Assembly (NCBI GenBank): GCA_021323945.1
Contig: JAJPKA010000018.1
Location: 536,853 to 600,852, forward strand
Length of the DNA stretch: 64,000 nucleotides
From: Pseudomonadota bacterium
GTDB lineage: Bacteria > Desulfobacterota > Binatia > Binatales > Binataceae
Reading direction: 5' to 3'
Part shown: one piece after another, positions 35,055-44,082 of the stretch
How the letters are laid out: each line of letters begins with the position of its first letter
How positions within the stretch are numbered: position 1 is the stretch's first letter
Translations under genes and position numbers: made by a program
Notes under the pieces: generated by a model
Seen by the model: only the letters and a program-made list of their open reading frames with translations
Told to the model about the DNA's origin: nothing
The model's database searches: none

Positions 35055-36227
35055 TCAGTTCATCGCCTTCGCCCAGTTGAGTGCATCCTCGCCGGGGGCG
35101 TATCGCATTATGTTCTGCGACGGATTCCGGTTGACCAGAGGACGCAAATACATCGGATGTTTCATGCTGCGGACTTCATGCTCAATGGTAAACAAGACTT
35201 TTCCGGTCTCCGGATCCACGATGTCCTGAAAGCGATACTGGTGTTGGTCACTTTCCTGGAAAATTAACCCGCGTTCCTTTAGCCGGCGATGGGGACCCGA
35301 GAAATCGTTGATGTATATCGCCAAATGATGCTGATCGTAGGGCGGAATCGGGCGATCGGTTTCGCGGAAGAATAGATTCTGCCCATTTCCGGCGGTCACA
35401 CAAGCGAACCGGCCTTGCCCATCCTCGAGCGTCGCAGCCTGAGCGCCCATGATCTGTGAATAGAAACGGGTAATGCCATCTGCAGTTCCAGGCGGCACCT
35501 CAAACTCCACATATGGCAGACCGAGTTGCATCGCGCCGAAGCGCTTGCTGGGGGGATACAGTCGAATGCGATTACCCCAGGGACAGGTCGCTTCGATATA
35601 ACCGTCCCGTTCATGGCAGTCGAAGCGTGTGCCGGCCAGCGCTTCCCGTACCCGGTTGAGCCGCTGGGGCAGATCTTGATAGTCGGGAATAACCACGCCG
35701 ACGTGACCGCGCACTACCTGCGGTTTGCCGGTCGGCAAATGAAACTGCTGGCGTCCGACATTGACCCACATATTCGCTGGTCCGGTCATCATGTAAGGGT
35801 CGCGGGTGAGTCCCAGAGCATTAATGTAAAATAAAGTCGCCTTTTCCTGGTCGGGTACGGTGACGTTGACGTGTTCAAGGGCAACAATGTTACCTAGATC
35901 TTCGGTGGTGCGGTCGTAGTTTCTTTTCTCGCGCATGGCCGTGAGCAACGCGCCACCGTCAATGCTTGCATCTCCGGTGATGCCACGCATGAGCATTGGT
36001 GCCGCCGGCCTCGGCCTGCTGCCCGCTGGTTGCCCATTAGCGGCCAATGCCTGCCCCTTATCGACGGATGTGGTTGCAGCGCTCTGGCTGGTGGAGATCG
36101 CCGCGTGGCCTTGACCATTCATGTCAGCGCCGATTTCGGCCATCTGCTGCGCGAACAGGTCATCTGAAATAATGCCCTTGCGATAAGCCTTGAGTAGCTG
36201 CTGCACCACGAATTCCTTGCTCGCCAT
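35055..36227 (-). CDS. Two-domain VOC (glyoxalase/dioxygenase-like) protein
   Basis: 390 residues. A short helical N-terminal part (about 1-40, QQLLKAYRKGIISDDLFAQQM, SHOCT-like) and a low-complexity linker lead to two vicinal-oxygen-chelate domains: the first starts ALEHVNVTVPDQEKATLFY at about 110, the second is LPYVEFEVPPGT to HHLAIYINDF. VOC enzymes bind a metal and act as dioxygenases, glyoxalases or isomerases. GGAGGAG precedes the ATG. No substrate can be assigned. It is followed by an acyl-CoA dehydrogenase gene upstream on the same strand. Confidence 0.85.
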   Translation of the reverse strand: MASKEFVVQQLLKAYRKGIISDDLFAQQMAEIGADMNGQGHAAISTSQSAATTSVDKGQALAANGQPAGSRPRPAAPMLMRGITGDASIDGGALLTAMREKRNYDRTTEDLGNIVALEHVNVTVPDQEKATLFYINALGLTRDPYMMTGPANMWVNVGRQQFHLPTGKPQVVRGHVGVVIPDYQDLPQRLNRVREALAGTRFDCHERDGYIEATCPWGNRIRLYPPSKRFGAMQLGLPYVEFEVPPGTADGITRFYSQIMGAQAATLEDGQGRFACVTAGNGQNLFFRETDRPIPPYDQHHLAIYINDFSGPHRRLKERGLIFQESDQHQYRFQDIVDPETGKVLFTIEHEVRSMKHPMYLRPLVNRNPSQNIMRYAPGEDALNWAKAMN

Positions 36228-36445
36228 AACGCTCCTCCAATAAGGCTCAAAGGTTTACAGATCTCGTATGCGCTCGTTGGGCCACCAAACGAACAGAACA
36301 ATGGAGCTACTAATCAAGACTTGCCGCTGGCAGCCACCATTCTCAGTCGCCCTCAACTTGAAGTATGCGCTCGAAACTATCAAATAGCCAAGGCCCGGAT
36401 GCGGCCGACTATATTGACCAGAACTATTCGCCCATTCGCGAAGGT

Positions 36446-37630
36446 TCAGCCTTTCGGCAGGCCCAGCACCCGCTCGCCGATAATATTGCGCTGGATTTCA
36501 CTGGTCCCGGCCCCGATCGCCATGCCTCGAGCCGCCAGCATCCGGTATGACCACTTGCCTTCGTCGACGGCAAACGGTGCGCCGTACGACAATTGGCTAT
36601 AGGCGCCAAGCAGTTCCATCGCGAATTTCTGTAGGTGCAAGTTGAGTTCAGTGTACGCGAGCTTTTCGATCGAGCTTTCGGGACCTGGCGGACGCCCCTT
36701 GAGGCGGCCCGTCAATTGGCGCAAACCAAAATAATGAAGAGCCGAGGCCTCGCAGGCGAACCGGGCCAGGGTTTGGCGCACATAGGCGTCGCCCAAAGTT
36801 ATTGAACCATTCCGTCTAAGCTGCCGTGCAAGCGCCACCAGCTCATTGACGATCGGGGTCATGTCCCGAGCTCGACGCTCGTACATCAATGAGGTGAGCG
36901 CCACCTGCCATCCGTTATTCTTCGCCCCGACCAGATTTTTCTTGGGAACCCGGACGTCTTCGAAGAACATCTCGTTAAAACCCCGGTCACCGGTCATCTG
37001 CACCAGGGGGCGCACCGTCACGCCGGGACTGTGCATGTCAACCAGCAGATAGCTGATTCCTCGATGCTTGGGCGCAGCCGGGTCGGTGCGGACGAGTAAG
37101 AAGCACATGTCGGCATGATGTGCGTCAGAGGTCCATACTTTTTGGCCGTTGACCACGAAGTAATCGCCGTCTTCAACGGCCCGCGTCTGGAGCGAGGCCA
37201 GATCAGAACCAGAGCCGGGCTCAGAATAGCCCTGACACCAGATCTCTTCGGCAGCCAACATTTTCGGCAGGTAGCGGCGTCGCTGCTCCTCGGTGCCCCA
37301 GTGCATCAGGGTGGGGCCGACCAGCTCGATCCCCTGACTATTGACTAACTGCGGAGCACCGGCGCGGCTTAGCTCCTGCTGATAAATGTATTGCTGAGTG
37401 ACGGTAGCATCGCGTCCGCCGTATTGCTTGGGGTAATGTATCGCGACCCAGCCAGCGGCGTGCATCTTCTTGTGCCACGCCAGCCGCTTTTCCCATCCCT
37501 CGCCCTCCTCGTTGGCGAAAAATTCGATCGCGAACGGATTTTTACGGTCTTCGGGCGGCAGATTGGCTTCGAGCCATTCACGCAGCTCGCGCCGAAACTG
37601 CTCGTCGGCTTCGCTAAATTTGAAGTCCAT
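36446..37630 (-). CDS. Acyl-CoA dehydrogenase family protein (without the usual EGT glutamate)
   Basis: 394 residues with the standard order: N-terminal helical domain (FKFSEADEQFRRELREWLEANLP), middle beta domain with QGYSEPGSGSDLASLQT and the flavin-binding VWTSDAHHAD, and C-terminal helical domain ending GAGTSEIQRNIIGERVLGLP. FAD-dependent alpha,beta-desaturation of an acyl-CoA. At the position where many family members have the catalytic Glu before Gly-Thr, the sequence has Ala374, so the base must sit elsewhere or be supplied by a partner subunit. No electron-transfer flavoprotein genes are nearby. Confidence 0.88.
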   Translation of the reverse strand: MDFKFSEADEQFRRELREWLEANLPPEDRKNPFAIEFFANEEGEGWEKRLAWHKKMHAAGWVAIHYPKQYGGRDATVTQQYIYQQELSRAGAPQLVNSQGIELVGPTLMHWGTEEQRRRYLPKMLAAEEIWCQGYSEPGSGSDLASLQTRAVEDGDYFVVNGQKVWTSDAHHADMCFLLVRTDPAAPKHRGISYLLVDMHSPGVTVRPLVQMTGDRGFNEMFFEDVRVPKKNLVGAKNNGWQVALTSLMYERRARDMTPIVNELVALARQLRRNGSITLGDAYVRQTLARFACEASALHYFGLRQLTGRLKGRPPGPESSIEKLAYTELNLHLQKFAMELLGAYSQLSYGAPFAVDEGKWSYRMLAARGMAIGAGTSEIQRNIIGERVLGLPKG

Positions 37631-37674
37631 TTTGGCAACTTTCCATCACTCTGGTCAGTTATCTCACGCCTTGG

Positions 37675-38481
37675 TTACAAGACTTTTTCACTGCGGGCAT
37701 CCTCAACTGCCCGCGACGACCGCACCCGCGGCAACGCCGCCGGTTCATAAGAAGCAGTGCAGGGCGGACCAGCCGCGAAAAAATGTGCGACCTGCTCCGG
37801 CCGGCTCCCCAAAAAAATAAGGCTCGAGGACCGCGTGCCGTAATCCCCCAAGTGTAGGCAGAGGGAGTTTGGCCGCCCGGAGCGCGGATCCAATTGTGTC
37901 GAATGGTCAGCAAGCAGGCGGTGCAGGACTTCGCGATGCGCGATCGGATCGCCGGCAAAATCGGCACGGCCGCAAAGCTCTTCAAAGTGTTTGCGTGACC
38001 GACTAATCCGCGGACATTCAAAATCGTCAACATCAAGGTTGGTCAGGAGGTGAAGACCTGGGGTCAGGCTGACGATTTCGATTTGGTTCTGTCGATTATA
38101 GGCGACAAAAGCTTCGTCACGTGAAGCGACCAGCAGATTGAATGGATTGTAGTCGCGACCATTCTGACCGGCCACAAACCGTATCGCCGCTCGCGCCGTT
38201 GGATAATGCAGAGCGTCGAGGCACAGCAAACCACGCGAGCGGAGATTGGGGTCATTCTCGGATGCGCCATTGCGCCGGTTGAGAAGGCCGGCGACAATTC
38301 CGTGCTCGTTCAAGCCCAGCCACGTACCGCTGGCGCGAAGGTCTTTGCCACCGACAATATGGGGTGATTCAGCCAGCGTGGTGGGGGGTAGGGCAGGGCG
38401 CGCCAGGTACTCATCGCGATTCGCGGCTACTATAATCGGGTAGTCCGCGAACGCCTTGAAGTAGATCGCCAATGTGCACAT
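37675..38481 (-). CDS. NRDE (TANGO2-like) family protein
   Basis: 268 residues. The start MCTLAIYFK and the AANRDEYLARPALPP segment define the NRDE family, in which an N-terminal Cys directly follows the initiator Met, and KDLRASGTWLGLNEHGIVAGLLNR is the second conserved block. The fold is Ntn-hydrolase-like; biochemical function in bacteria is not settled (heme trafficking has been proposed for eukaryotic TANGO2). The longer frame to 38571 would overlap the promoter of the divergent oxidoreductase, so ATG 38481 is taken. Confidence 0.88.
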   Translation of the reverse strand: MCTLAIYFKAFADYPIIVAANRDEYLARPALPPTTLAESPHIVGGKDLRASGTWLGLNEHGIVAGLLNRRNGASENDPNLRSRGLLCLDALHYPTARAAIRFVAGQNGRDYNPFNLLVASRDEAFVAYNRQNQIEIVSLTPGLHLLTNLDVDDFECPRISRSRKHFEELCGRADFAGDPIAHREVLHRLLADHSTQLDPRSGRPNSLCLHLGDYGTRSSSLIFLGSRPEQVAHFFAAGPPCTASYEPAALPRVRSSRAVEDARSEKVL

Positions 38482-38559
38482 AGCACGAAATTGACCAAAC
38501 ACAGCCTCGGGATACAAGTCCCACCGAACAATCGGAAGTTCTTGCGCAGTCACATCTGC

Positions 38560-38565
38560 TATAAT
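38560..38565 (+). promoter_or_regulatory. -10 box placed for a leaderless transcript
   Basis: A perfect TATAAT at 38560-38565 lies only eight bases before the GTG start at 38573, with no ribosome binding site between. The -35 region is poor. If active, transcription would begin at or next to the start codon. Confidence 0.4.
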
Positions 38566-38572
38566 CCGCAAT

Positions 38573-39784
38573 GTGCCCGAAGCCTATGATGTAATTCTCA
38601 TCGGCGGCGGAGTAATCGGGAGCTCGACCGCGATGGCACTGGCCGAGCGCGGGCTCAAAGTGGCTGTGGTCGACATTGACCTAAGCGGCAGGCTGAGCTC
38701 GAGCGAGAAAAACGCCGGCGGCGTGCGTGCAACCTGGTGGCAGCCGGTAAATATCATCCTGTGCCGGGTTTCCATAGCGTATTATCGGTCGATCCGAAAC
38801 CAAGTCGGTTTCCGCCAAAAAGGCTACCTTTGGCTTTATGATGAGCGGACCTGGGCCGGAGCATGTGCGCATCTCGGGTTGCAACGGTCGCTGGGGCAGC
38901 CCATCGAAGAGCTCACCCCCAGCATGGTGCATGCGAGGGTGCCTGAAATCGATAAGCTCGAAGGAATCGCCGGTGCGACCTTTTCGCCCGAAGACGGCCT
39001 GATCAACCCTAATCTGTTGAAAGAACACTATCGTTCGCGCTCGCGTGCCGCCGGGGCGATCTACCTGGACCGGGTCTACGTCCACGCCGCAGAGGTTGAC
39101 TCGCACGGGGTCAGGCTCCAATGCTGGCAGGCTTCCTCCGCGCTGAGCGACGATGCGTTGACCAGGCTGATGAGCGAAGACGGTCCGGGTGAGCCACAGC
39201 TCGGAACCCTGTTCGAGCTGGCCGCCTCTGTCGTGGCAATCACTACGGGAGCGTGGTCGGACAATGCCTTGAGGTTGTTCGGCCTTCGCAACTTCACTGC
39301 ACCCGTGCGGCGCCAGCTTTGCCTGGTGGACAATCGCCAAACCAACTTTGCCAACTATGGAATGATCGTCGACACTTCGGGCCTGTATTTTCACAACGAA
39401 GGTGCTCATATTCTGGCAGGCTACTCGCCACCCGACACCCCCCCGGGGCACAATTTCAACTACGACGGGGAGACGTTTTTTATCAGTGAGATCTGGCCAC
39501 GAATGTTCGCGAGAATGAGCTGCTGTGAACGCCTGCGCCATATTACTGGGTGGGCGGGCCTTTACGAAATCAGCCCAGACCGTAGCGCGATTCTCGGACG
39601 GGCTGCGCCGCGCATCTTCGAAGCACACTCGTTCAGTGGACGCGGTGTTATGCAGTCATACGGTGCGGGCCAGGCACTGGCAGAGCTGATTGCCGAGGGC
39701 CGATATTGCCGATTCGATGCTTCGGCGCTCACGCGCGAGCGGTTCGAACGCGGCGCGCTTGTCACCGAGGAGCTGCATATCTGA
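38573..39784 (+). CDS. FAD-dependent oxidoreductase of the DAO family
   Basis: 403 residues. The dinucleotide-binding motif is DVILIGGGVIGSSTAMALAERG at the N-terminus, then SSEKNAGGVRATW (FAD contact), and a C-terminal FAD segment GRAAPRIFEAHSFSGRGVM. Overall like sarcosine/dimethylglycine-type amine oxidases, but the substrate cannot be set. The start is GTG 38573; an out-of-frame ATG lies two bases earlier. It is divergent from the NRDE gene. Confidence 0.85.
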   Translation: MPEAYDVILIGGGVIGSSTAMALAERGLKVAVVDIDLSGRLSSSEKNAGGVRATWWQPVNIILCRVSIAYYRSIRNQVGFRQKGYLWLYDERTWAGACAHLGLQRSLGQPIEELTPSMVHARVPEIDKLEGIAGATFSPEDGLINPNLLKEHYRSRSRAAGAIYLDRVYVHAAEVDSHGVRLQCWQASSALSDDALTRLMSEDGPGEPQLGTLFELAASVVAITTGAWSDNALRLFGLRNFTAPVRRQLCLVDNRQTNFANYGMIVDTSGLYFHNEGAHILAGYSPPDTPPGHNFNYDGETFFISEIWPRMFARMSCCERLRHITGWAGLYEISPDRSAILGRAAPRIFEAHSFSGRGVMQSYGAGQALAELIAEGRYCRFDASALTRERFERGALVTEELHI

Positions 39785-40079
39785 TTGTCAGAGCCGCGAA
39801 TGATGAAGCAGCGCCGCTGCTTGATGGATCGAATATCTGGCTACTGATAAGAGGCTCAATCTTGGCGGACGACGGGTATTGGAGGTGGCACACCGGCCAG
39901 GCTTACGGTTTATGAAGGGGCGATGCTTCGATGCCTCTGGAGCCGGTACCGCGGGTGCTTCGCGGCGGCGCGAGGGTCGCGGATTCGCGCATTAAATGCT
40001 GGTCTTGTGGACGATGGCATGATAAGGAACTAAGGGCGCGCGGCAGGTATTGCACCAGCCGCAGCGAGCAGGAGGCTTA

Positions 40080-41060
40080 ATGTTTTCATCGATCGACGAC
40101 GTCATCGAACGCTTCAGTCAGCATCAATACATTGCCAGCCGGCGGATTGGGACGGTTGTCTATCTCGCCAGCGCTTTAAAGAAACCGATTTTGGTTGAAG
40201 GTCCGGCCGGGGTGGGCAAAACCGACCTCGGCAAGGTGTTGGCCGCCGCACTTGGCCATCAACTCATTCGCCTGCAGTGCTATGAAGGGCTCGATGAGGG
40301 CAAGGCCCTTTACGAATGGGAGTATGCAAAGCAGCTCCTGTATACCCAGATCCTTAAGGACAAGATCAGCGAGGTCCTTGTGGGTGCGCAGGGACTGGCG
40401 CAGGCGGTGGAAAGGATCGCCGCCGAAGACGAGGTGTTCTTTTCGGAAAAGTTTGTCTTGCCGCGGCCGTTAATGCGCGCGATTACGTCGGATCAACCAG
40501 TGGTCTTGCTGATCGACGAGATCGACAAGGCTGACGCCGAATTCGAGGCCTTCCTTTTGGAATTGCTGTCCGATTTCCAGGTAACCGTGCCCGAGATTGG
40601 TACGTTTAAGGCGAAGCACACCCCGCTTGTGGTGCTCACCTCAAACAACGCACGCGAGATGTCTGATGCGCTCAAGCGCCGCTGCCTCCATCTTTACATC
40701 GACTTTCCCACCAAGGAGCAGGAGTTGGCCATCATTCGGCTGAAGGTTCCGGAGGCCGCCGAGCAGCTCAGTCAGGAGGTGGTCAATGTTGTGCAGTCGC
40801 TGCGCAAGCTCGACCTCAAGAAGACCCCTGGAATCAGCGAGACGCTCGACTGGGTGAAAGCACTGACGCTTCTTAACGTACAGAGTCTTGATAACGCGCT
40901 AGTTGATGAGACGCTTGACACCATCGTCAAGTACGAAGGCGACGTGCGTAAAGCGCAGGAAGAGTTGAAAGAGTACATGCGGCGTGTGCGCGCTCGCCGA
41001 GGCGGAAGCGAAACCGGAACCTCCGCGACGTCGCGTTCGGACAAGGATCTACTCAATTAG
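40080..41060 (+). CDS. MoxR-family AAA+ ATPase
   Basis: 326 residues. Walker A GPAGVGKTDLGK, Walker B VLLIDEIDKAD, sensor 1 VVLTSNNARE and the arginine-finger segment LKRRCLHLYIDFP. MoxR ATPases act as chaperones with VWA-domain partners in metalloenzyme maturation. AGGAGG is four bases before the ATG at 40080, preferred to a TTG at 40050. The next gene encodes the expected CoxE-like VWA partner. No CO-dehydrogenase structural gene is in the window. Confidence 0.92.
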   Translation: MFSSIDDVIERFSQHQYIASRRIGTVVYLASALKKPILVEGPAGVGKTDLGKVLAAALGHQLIRLQCYEGLDEGKALYEWEYAKQLLYTQILKDKISEVLVGAQGLAQAVERIAAEDEVFFSEKFVLPRPLMRAITSDQPVVLLIDEIDKADAEFEAFLLELLSDFQVTVPEIGTFKAKHTPLVVLTSNNAREMSDALKRRCLHLYIDFPTKEQELAIIRLKVPEAAEQLSQEVVNVVQSLRKLDLKKTPGISETLDWVKALTLLNVQSLDNALVDETLDTIVKYEGDVRKAQEELKEYMRRVRARRGGSETGTSATSRSDKDLLN

Positions 41061-41148
41061 CCGGTGGCCTTCCAGAGCCATTCTCTGGCGGTGCTGAGTC
41101 GGATAGCAGCCGAGCCCGGCTCGCGGACGGTATTAACGGCGGGAAATC

Positions 41149-42561
41149 ATGGAAGATAAGCTGGTCGAATTCGCCAACCTGCTGCGGCAGAACGGCGTCA
41201 GGGTATCTTTGGCCGAAACCCTGGATGCGGTAAGAGCTTCGGACGTAACAGGGCTTGCGGAGCGCGACCTGTTCCGGTCCGCCCTCCGCGCGACAATGGT
41301 TAAGCGCGCGAGCGAGCTACCGGTTTTCGAAGAATTGTTCGACATCTACTTCACTGGTCTCGGTGAGATTATCAAGAGCGCCAGCAAGGCGGTGCAGGAC
41401 GCGCTCTCAATGTCTGACGAGGAGTTCCAAAACTTTCTCGATCAGATGGAGAAAGTGCTCAAGGAGCACGGCAACGAGCTTTCCGAACTTGCCAAACACC
41501 TGCTCCAGAATCGTGACGGCCAGTTAGAGCAAATGATGCGCGCGGCGGCGCGAGCGATCCGAATGCAAGGGATTCAGCGCACCATCGAGGAGAACTACTT
41601 TGCGCGTGCGCTCGCCCGGGCCCTGGGCTTCGACAAGCTCGAACAGGAAATCAAGGAACTGCGCGAGCAGCTCTCGAGACTCGACTTGGGTTCAACCTTG
41701 CGCGCCAGGATGGAGGAGTATCTCGACCGCCGGCTCAAGATGCTCGATGATATCATCCGCAAGTACGTGCGCCAGGAGCGCGAAAAGCGCGACCTTAAGT
41801 CGCGCGAGGAGGCACGGCTGAACCAACTCGCCGACAAGAGCTTCTATTATCTCAGTGACGAAGAGCTCGAAAAAATGCGCGAGGCCGTGACCCGGCTGGC
41901 ACAACGGCTGAAGAATATTATTGCCGTCCGACGCAAGCGCATGAAAAAAGGCCGCTTCGATATAAAACGAACATTGCGCGAGAACCTCAAGTACGGCGGC
42001 GTGCCCTTTCACCTGAAGTTTGACCAGCGCAAACGGGAAAAGCCGCAGATTGTGATCCTGTGCGATGTCTCGGATTCGGTACGCAATGCATCGCGCTTCA
42101 TGCTGCAGTTTGTGTACTCGTTGCAAGATCTGTATTCGCGGGTGCGCAGTTTTGTCTTCGTCGCTGATATTGGCGAGGTCACCGAGCACTTCCGCACGCA
42201 TGACGTCAAGCATGCGCTAGACGTTGCGCTCAAGGGTGATATCATCAATGTATACGCGCATTCCGATTTTGGGCGGTCATTTCGCAACTTCGTGTCCGAC
42301 CATATAGGCGCGGTTAACAAGCGAACAACCGTCATTGTCCTGGGTGACGCGCGCAACAATTACAATCTCCCGCACGACTGGGCCCTGCGCGAGATTGCAC
42401 AGCGCGCGCGGCGGACAATCTGGCTCAACCCGGAGAGCCGTAACACGTGGGGATTTGGCGACAGCGAGATGGAGCGGTACGCAGTTCATTGCGACCTGGT
42501 GGAGGAGTGCCGGAACCTCAACCAGCTCTATCGAGTGATCGATCAGTTGGTGCCACGCTAA
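41149..42561 (+). CDS. CoxE-like VWA-domain protein
   Basis: 470 residues. A long helical, charged N-terminal part (to about 290) precedes a VWA domain whose metal-ion-dependent adhesion site is CDVSDSVR (DxSxS). The LRENLKYGGVPFHLKF segment before it and RNTWGFGDSEMERYA near the end are typical of the CoxE/VWA partner of MoxR. It lies 88 bases after moxR on the same strand. Together they form a two-component chaperone pair; the client is not evident from neighbours. Confidence 0.9.
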   Translation: MEDKLVEFANLLRQNGVRVSLAETLDAVRASDVTGLAERDLFRSALRATMVKRASELPVFEELFDIYFTGLGEIIKSASKAVQDALSMSDEEFQNFLDQMEKVLKEHGNELSELAKHLLQNRDGQLEQMMRAAARAIRMQGIQRTIEENYFARALARALGFDKLEQEIKELREQLSRLDLGSTLRARMEEYLDRRLKMLDDIIRKYVRQEREKRDLKSREEARLNQLADKSFYYLSDEELEKMREAVTRLAQRLKNIIAVRRKRMKKGRFDIKRTLRENLKYGGVPFHLKFDQRKREKPQIVILCDVSDSVRNASRFMLQFVYSLQDLYSRVRSFVFVADIGEVTEHFRTHDVKHALDVALKGDIINVYAHSDFGRSFRNFVSDHIGAVNKRTTVIVLGDARNNYNLPHDWALREIAQRARRTIWLNPESRNTWGFGDSEMERYAVHCDLVEECRNLNQLYRVIDQLVPR

Positions 42562-42695
42562 GAAGGCTGGCGGTATCACGTTTTAAGACCGTCAAGTTGA
42601 CGCTGGCAGCGGTTTGGTCCAAGATACAGAAGAGAAACGCAAGCATTGCCGCGCGGCTGGGGCGCGCGCGAAGGTTAGCCTACAAGAGAAGCTCT

Positions 42696-43232
42696 ATGGC
42701 GGGTCCCAAGGAAGATTTCATTCTGATGATGGTCGGTGGCCTCACCCTCGATCCGACCACCAAGATGCCTATCGTGGTGCTCAAGGATCCCGACAACAAA
42801 CTTAACTTGCCGATCTGGATCGGCCCCTTGGAAGCTGCCTCGATGGCTACCGAATTAGAGGGAATCCGGCCAGCACGGCCGATGACCCATGACCTGCTGC
42901 GCAACCTGCTTGGTGATCTGGGCGCCACAGTCGAAGCAGTCGAGATTACGGAGCTACGCGAAAACACTTATTATGCCCGGATCGAGGTAAGGACCCGGGA
43001 GGGCAGCGCTGTGCAAGTCGATTCGCGGCCCAGTGACGCCATTTCTATAGCGCTGCGCACTAAGTCGCCGATCTATGTTGCCAAGGCAGTACTCGAAAGC
43101 TCCAGTGAGCTGCGGGAATCGGCGGAACAGGCTGTGAGCGTGGCGGATCAGAATCTGGCTGGTGTGTCGCGCGACAAATGGTCGGAAATTCTCGAAAAAA
43201 TGTCCCCCGAGGACTTCAAGTACAAAATGTAA
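42696..43232 (+). CDS. Bifunctional nuclease family protein (DUF151)
   Basis: 178 residues from ATG 42696. The DUF151 domain (about 8-140) has the segments PIWIGPLEAASMATELEG, MTHDLLRNLLGDLGA and VDSRPSDAISIALRT, which mark the BFN family, reported to have RNase and DNase activity. The C-terminal tail is helical. A longer frame upstream (from 42447) is not supported. Located between the CoxE-like gene and a TPR gene, no link to either is obvious. Confidence 0.9.
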   Translation: MAGPKEDFILMMVGGLTLDPTTKMPIVVLKDPDNKLNLPIWIGPLEAASMATELEGIRPARPMTHDLLRNLLGDLGATVEAVEITELRENTYYARIEVRTREGSAVQVDSRPSDAISIALRTKSPIYVAKAVLESSSELRESAEQAVSVADQNLAGVSRDKWSEILEKMSPEDFKYKM

Positions 43233-43283
43233 GTCCGGGCTGGAATTACTGCAAGCTCCGGTCCGACCATCTTTGAGCCGTTA

Positions 43284-44015
43284 ATGGCGGCACCTTCTCA
43301 CCGTCGCGTTACTCGCAAGACTCTGCGACAACCCGACCAGTTCGTTAGCGCGGTCGATCGCATTGGCGACTGGGTAGCCAGTAACTTAACACGCCTGGCC
43401 TTCGGAATACTGGCCCTGGTCGCAGTTATCGCGATTGTGCTCGGCTTTTCCTTTTATGCGCAGCAGCGTCGGCTGACCGCCTCGGAGCACTTTTACAAGG
43501 CACTGCACGCGCTGAGTGACAAGGATTATCGCACTGCGGAAAAAGATTTTGCCAGACTGGCAAGTCACTATTCGGGTAGCAAACTAGGGCGTCTGGCAAA
43601 GTTCTATTTGGGCAACACCTATCTGGCCGATCAGCAGCCTTCCAAAGCGCGTGACGCTTTGAGGCAATATCTTACCGAGAGTAACCATCGCCTGTTCAGA
43701 CAAATGGCGCTCGTGCAGTTGGCTGTCGCCAGCGAAGACCTGGGTGATTACGCTCAGGCGCATTCCGCCTATGCCAACGCTGCGAGCTTAAACGGACCAG
43801 AGAAAGAACGCGCGGAAATTGGCGTTGCGCGAACCCTTTTGCAGCTCGGTGACCGTCGAGGTGCCATCGCAGCATACCAGCGATTTCTGCGCGACAACCC
43901 ATTTGCTCGTGAGCGAGACGAGGCCACTGAAGCCCTTGCCCAAATGGGCGTCGCAGCACAACAGCCGCCTGAGGTAGACAGCTCGGTCGGGACTAAACCA
44001 TCCAACCCTAAATAG
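43284..44015 (+). CDS. TPR membrane protein, YfgM-like
   Basis: 243 residues. A cytoplasmic N-terminal 35 residues, one membrane helix at about 39-61 (LTRLAFGILALVAVIAIVLGF), then tetratricopeptide repeats (e.g. ASEHFYKALHALSDKDYRTAEKDF and RDALRQYLTE). This matches YfgM/YbgF-like envelope chaperones that face the periplasm. The 3' end is 67 bases from the convergent efflux gene. No specific partner is visible. Confidence 0.75.
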   Translation: MAAPSHRRVTRKTLRQPDQFVSAVDRIGDWVASNLTRLAFGILALVAVIAIVLGFSFYAQQRRLTASEHFYKALHALSDKDYRTAEKDFARLASHYSGSKLGRLAKFYLGNTYLADQQPSKARDALRQYLTESNHRLFRQMALVQLAVASEDLGDYAQAHSAYANAASLNGPEKERAEIGVARTLLQLGDRRGAIAAYQRFLRDNPFARERDEATEALAQMGVAAQQPPEVDSSVGTKPSNPK

Positions 44016-44082
44016 TCGGACGGGCTGCCGCACCGCGGCGCGGCTGTCCAATGTGGCAGATCAGCTCGATCACAACGTTTAC

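Noticed and set aside
38681-39628. Long minus-strand open frame of about 315 codons
   Set aside because: It is antisense to the FAD oxidoreductase, has no ribosome binding site and no recognisable motif; the sense gene has clear FAD-binding motifs.
44016-44082. Terminator between the TPR and efflux genes
   Set aside because: Only a five-base GCCGC/GCGGC stem is perfect; too weak to list as a feature.
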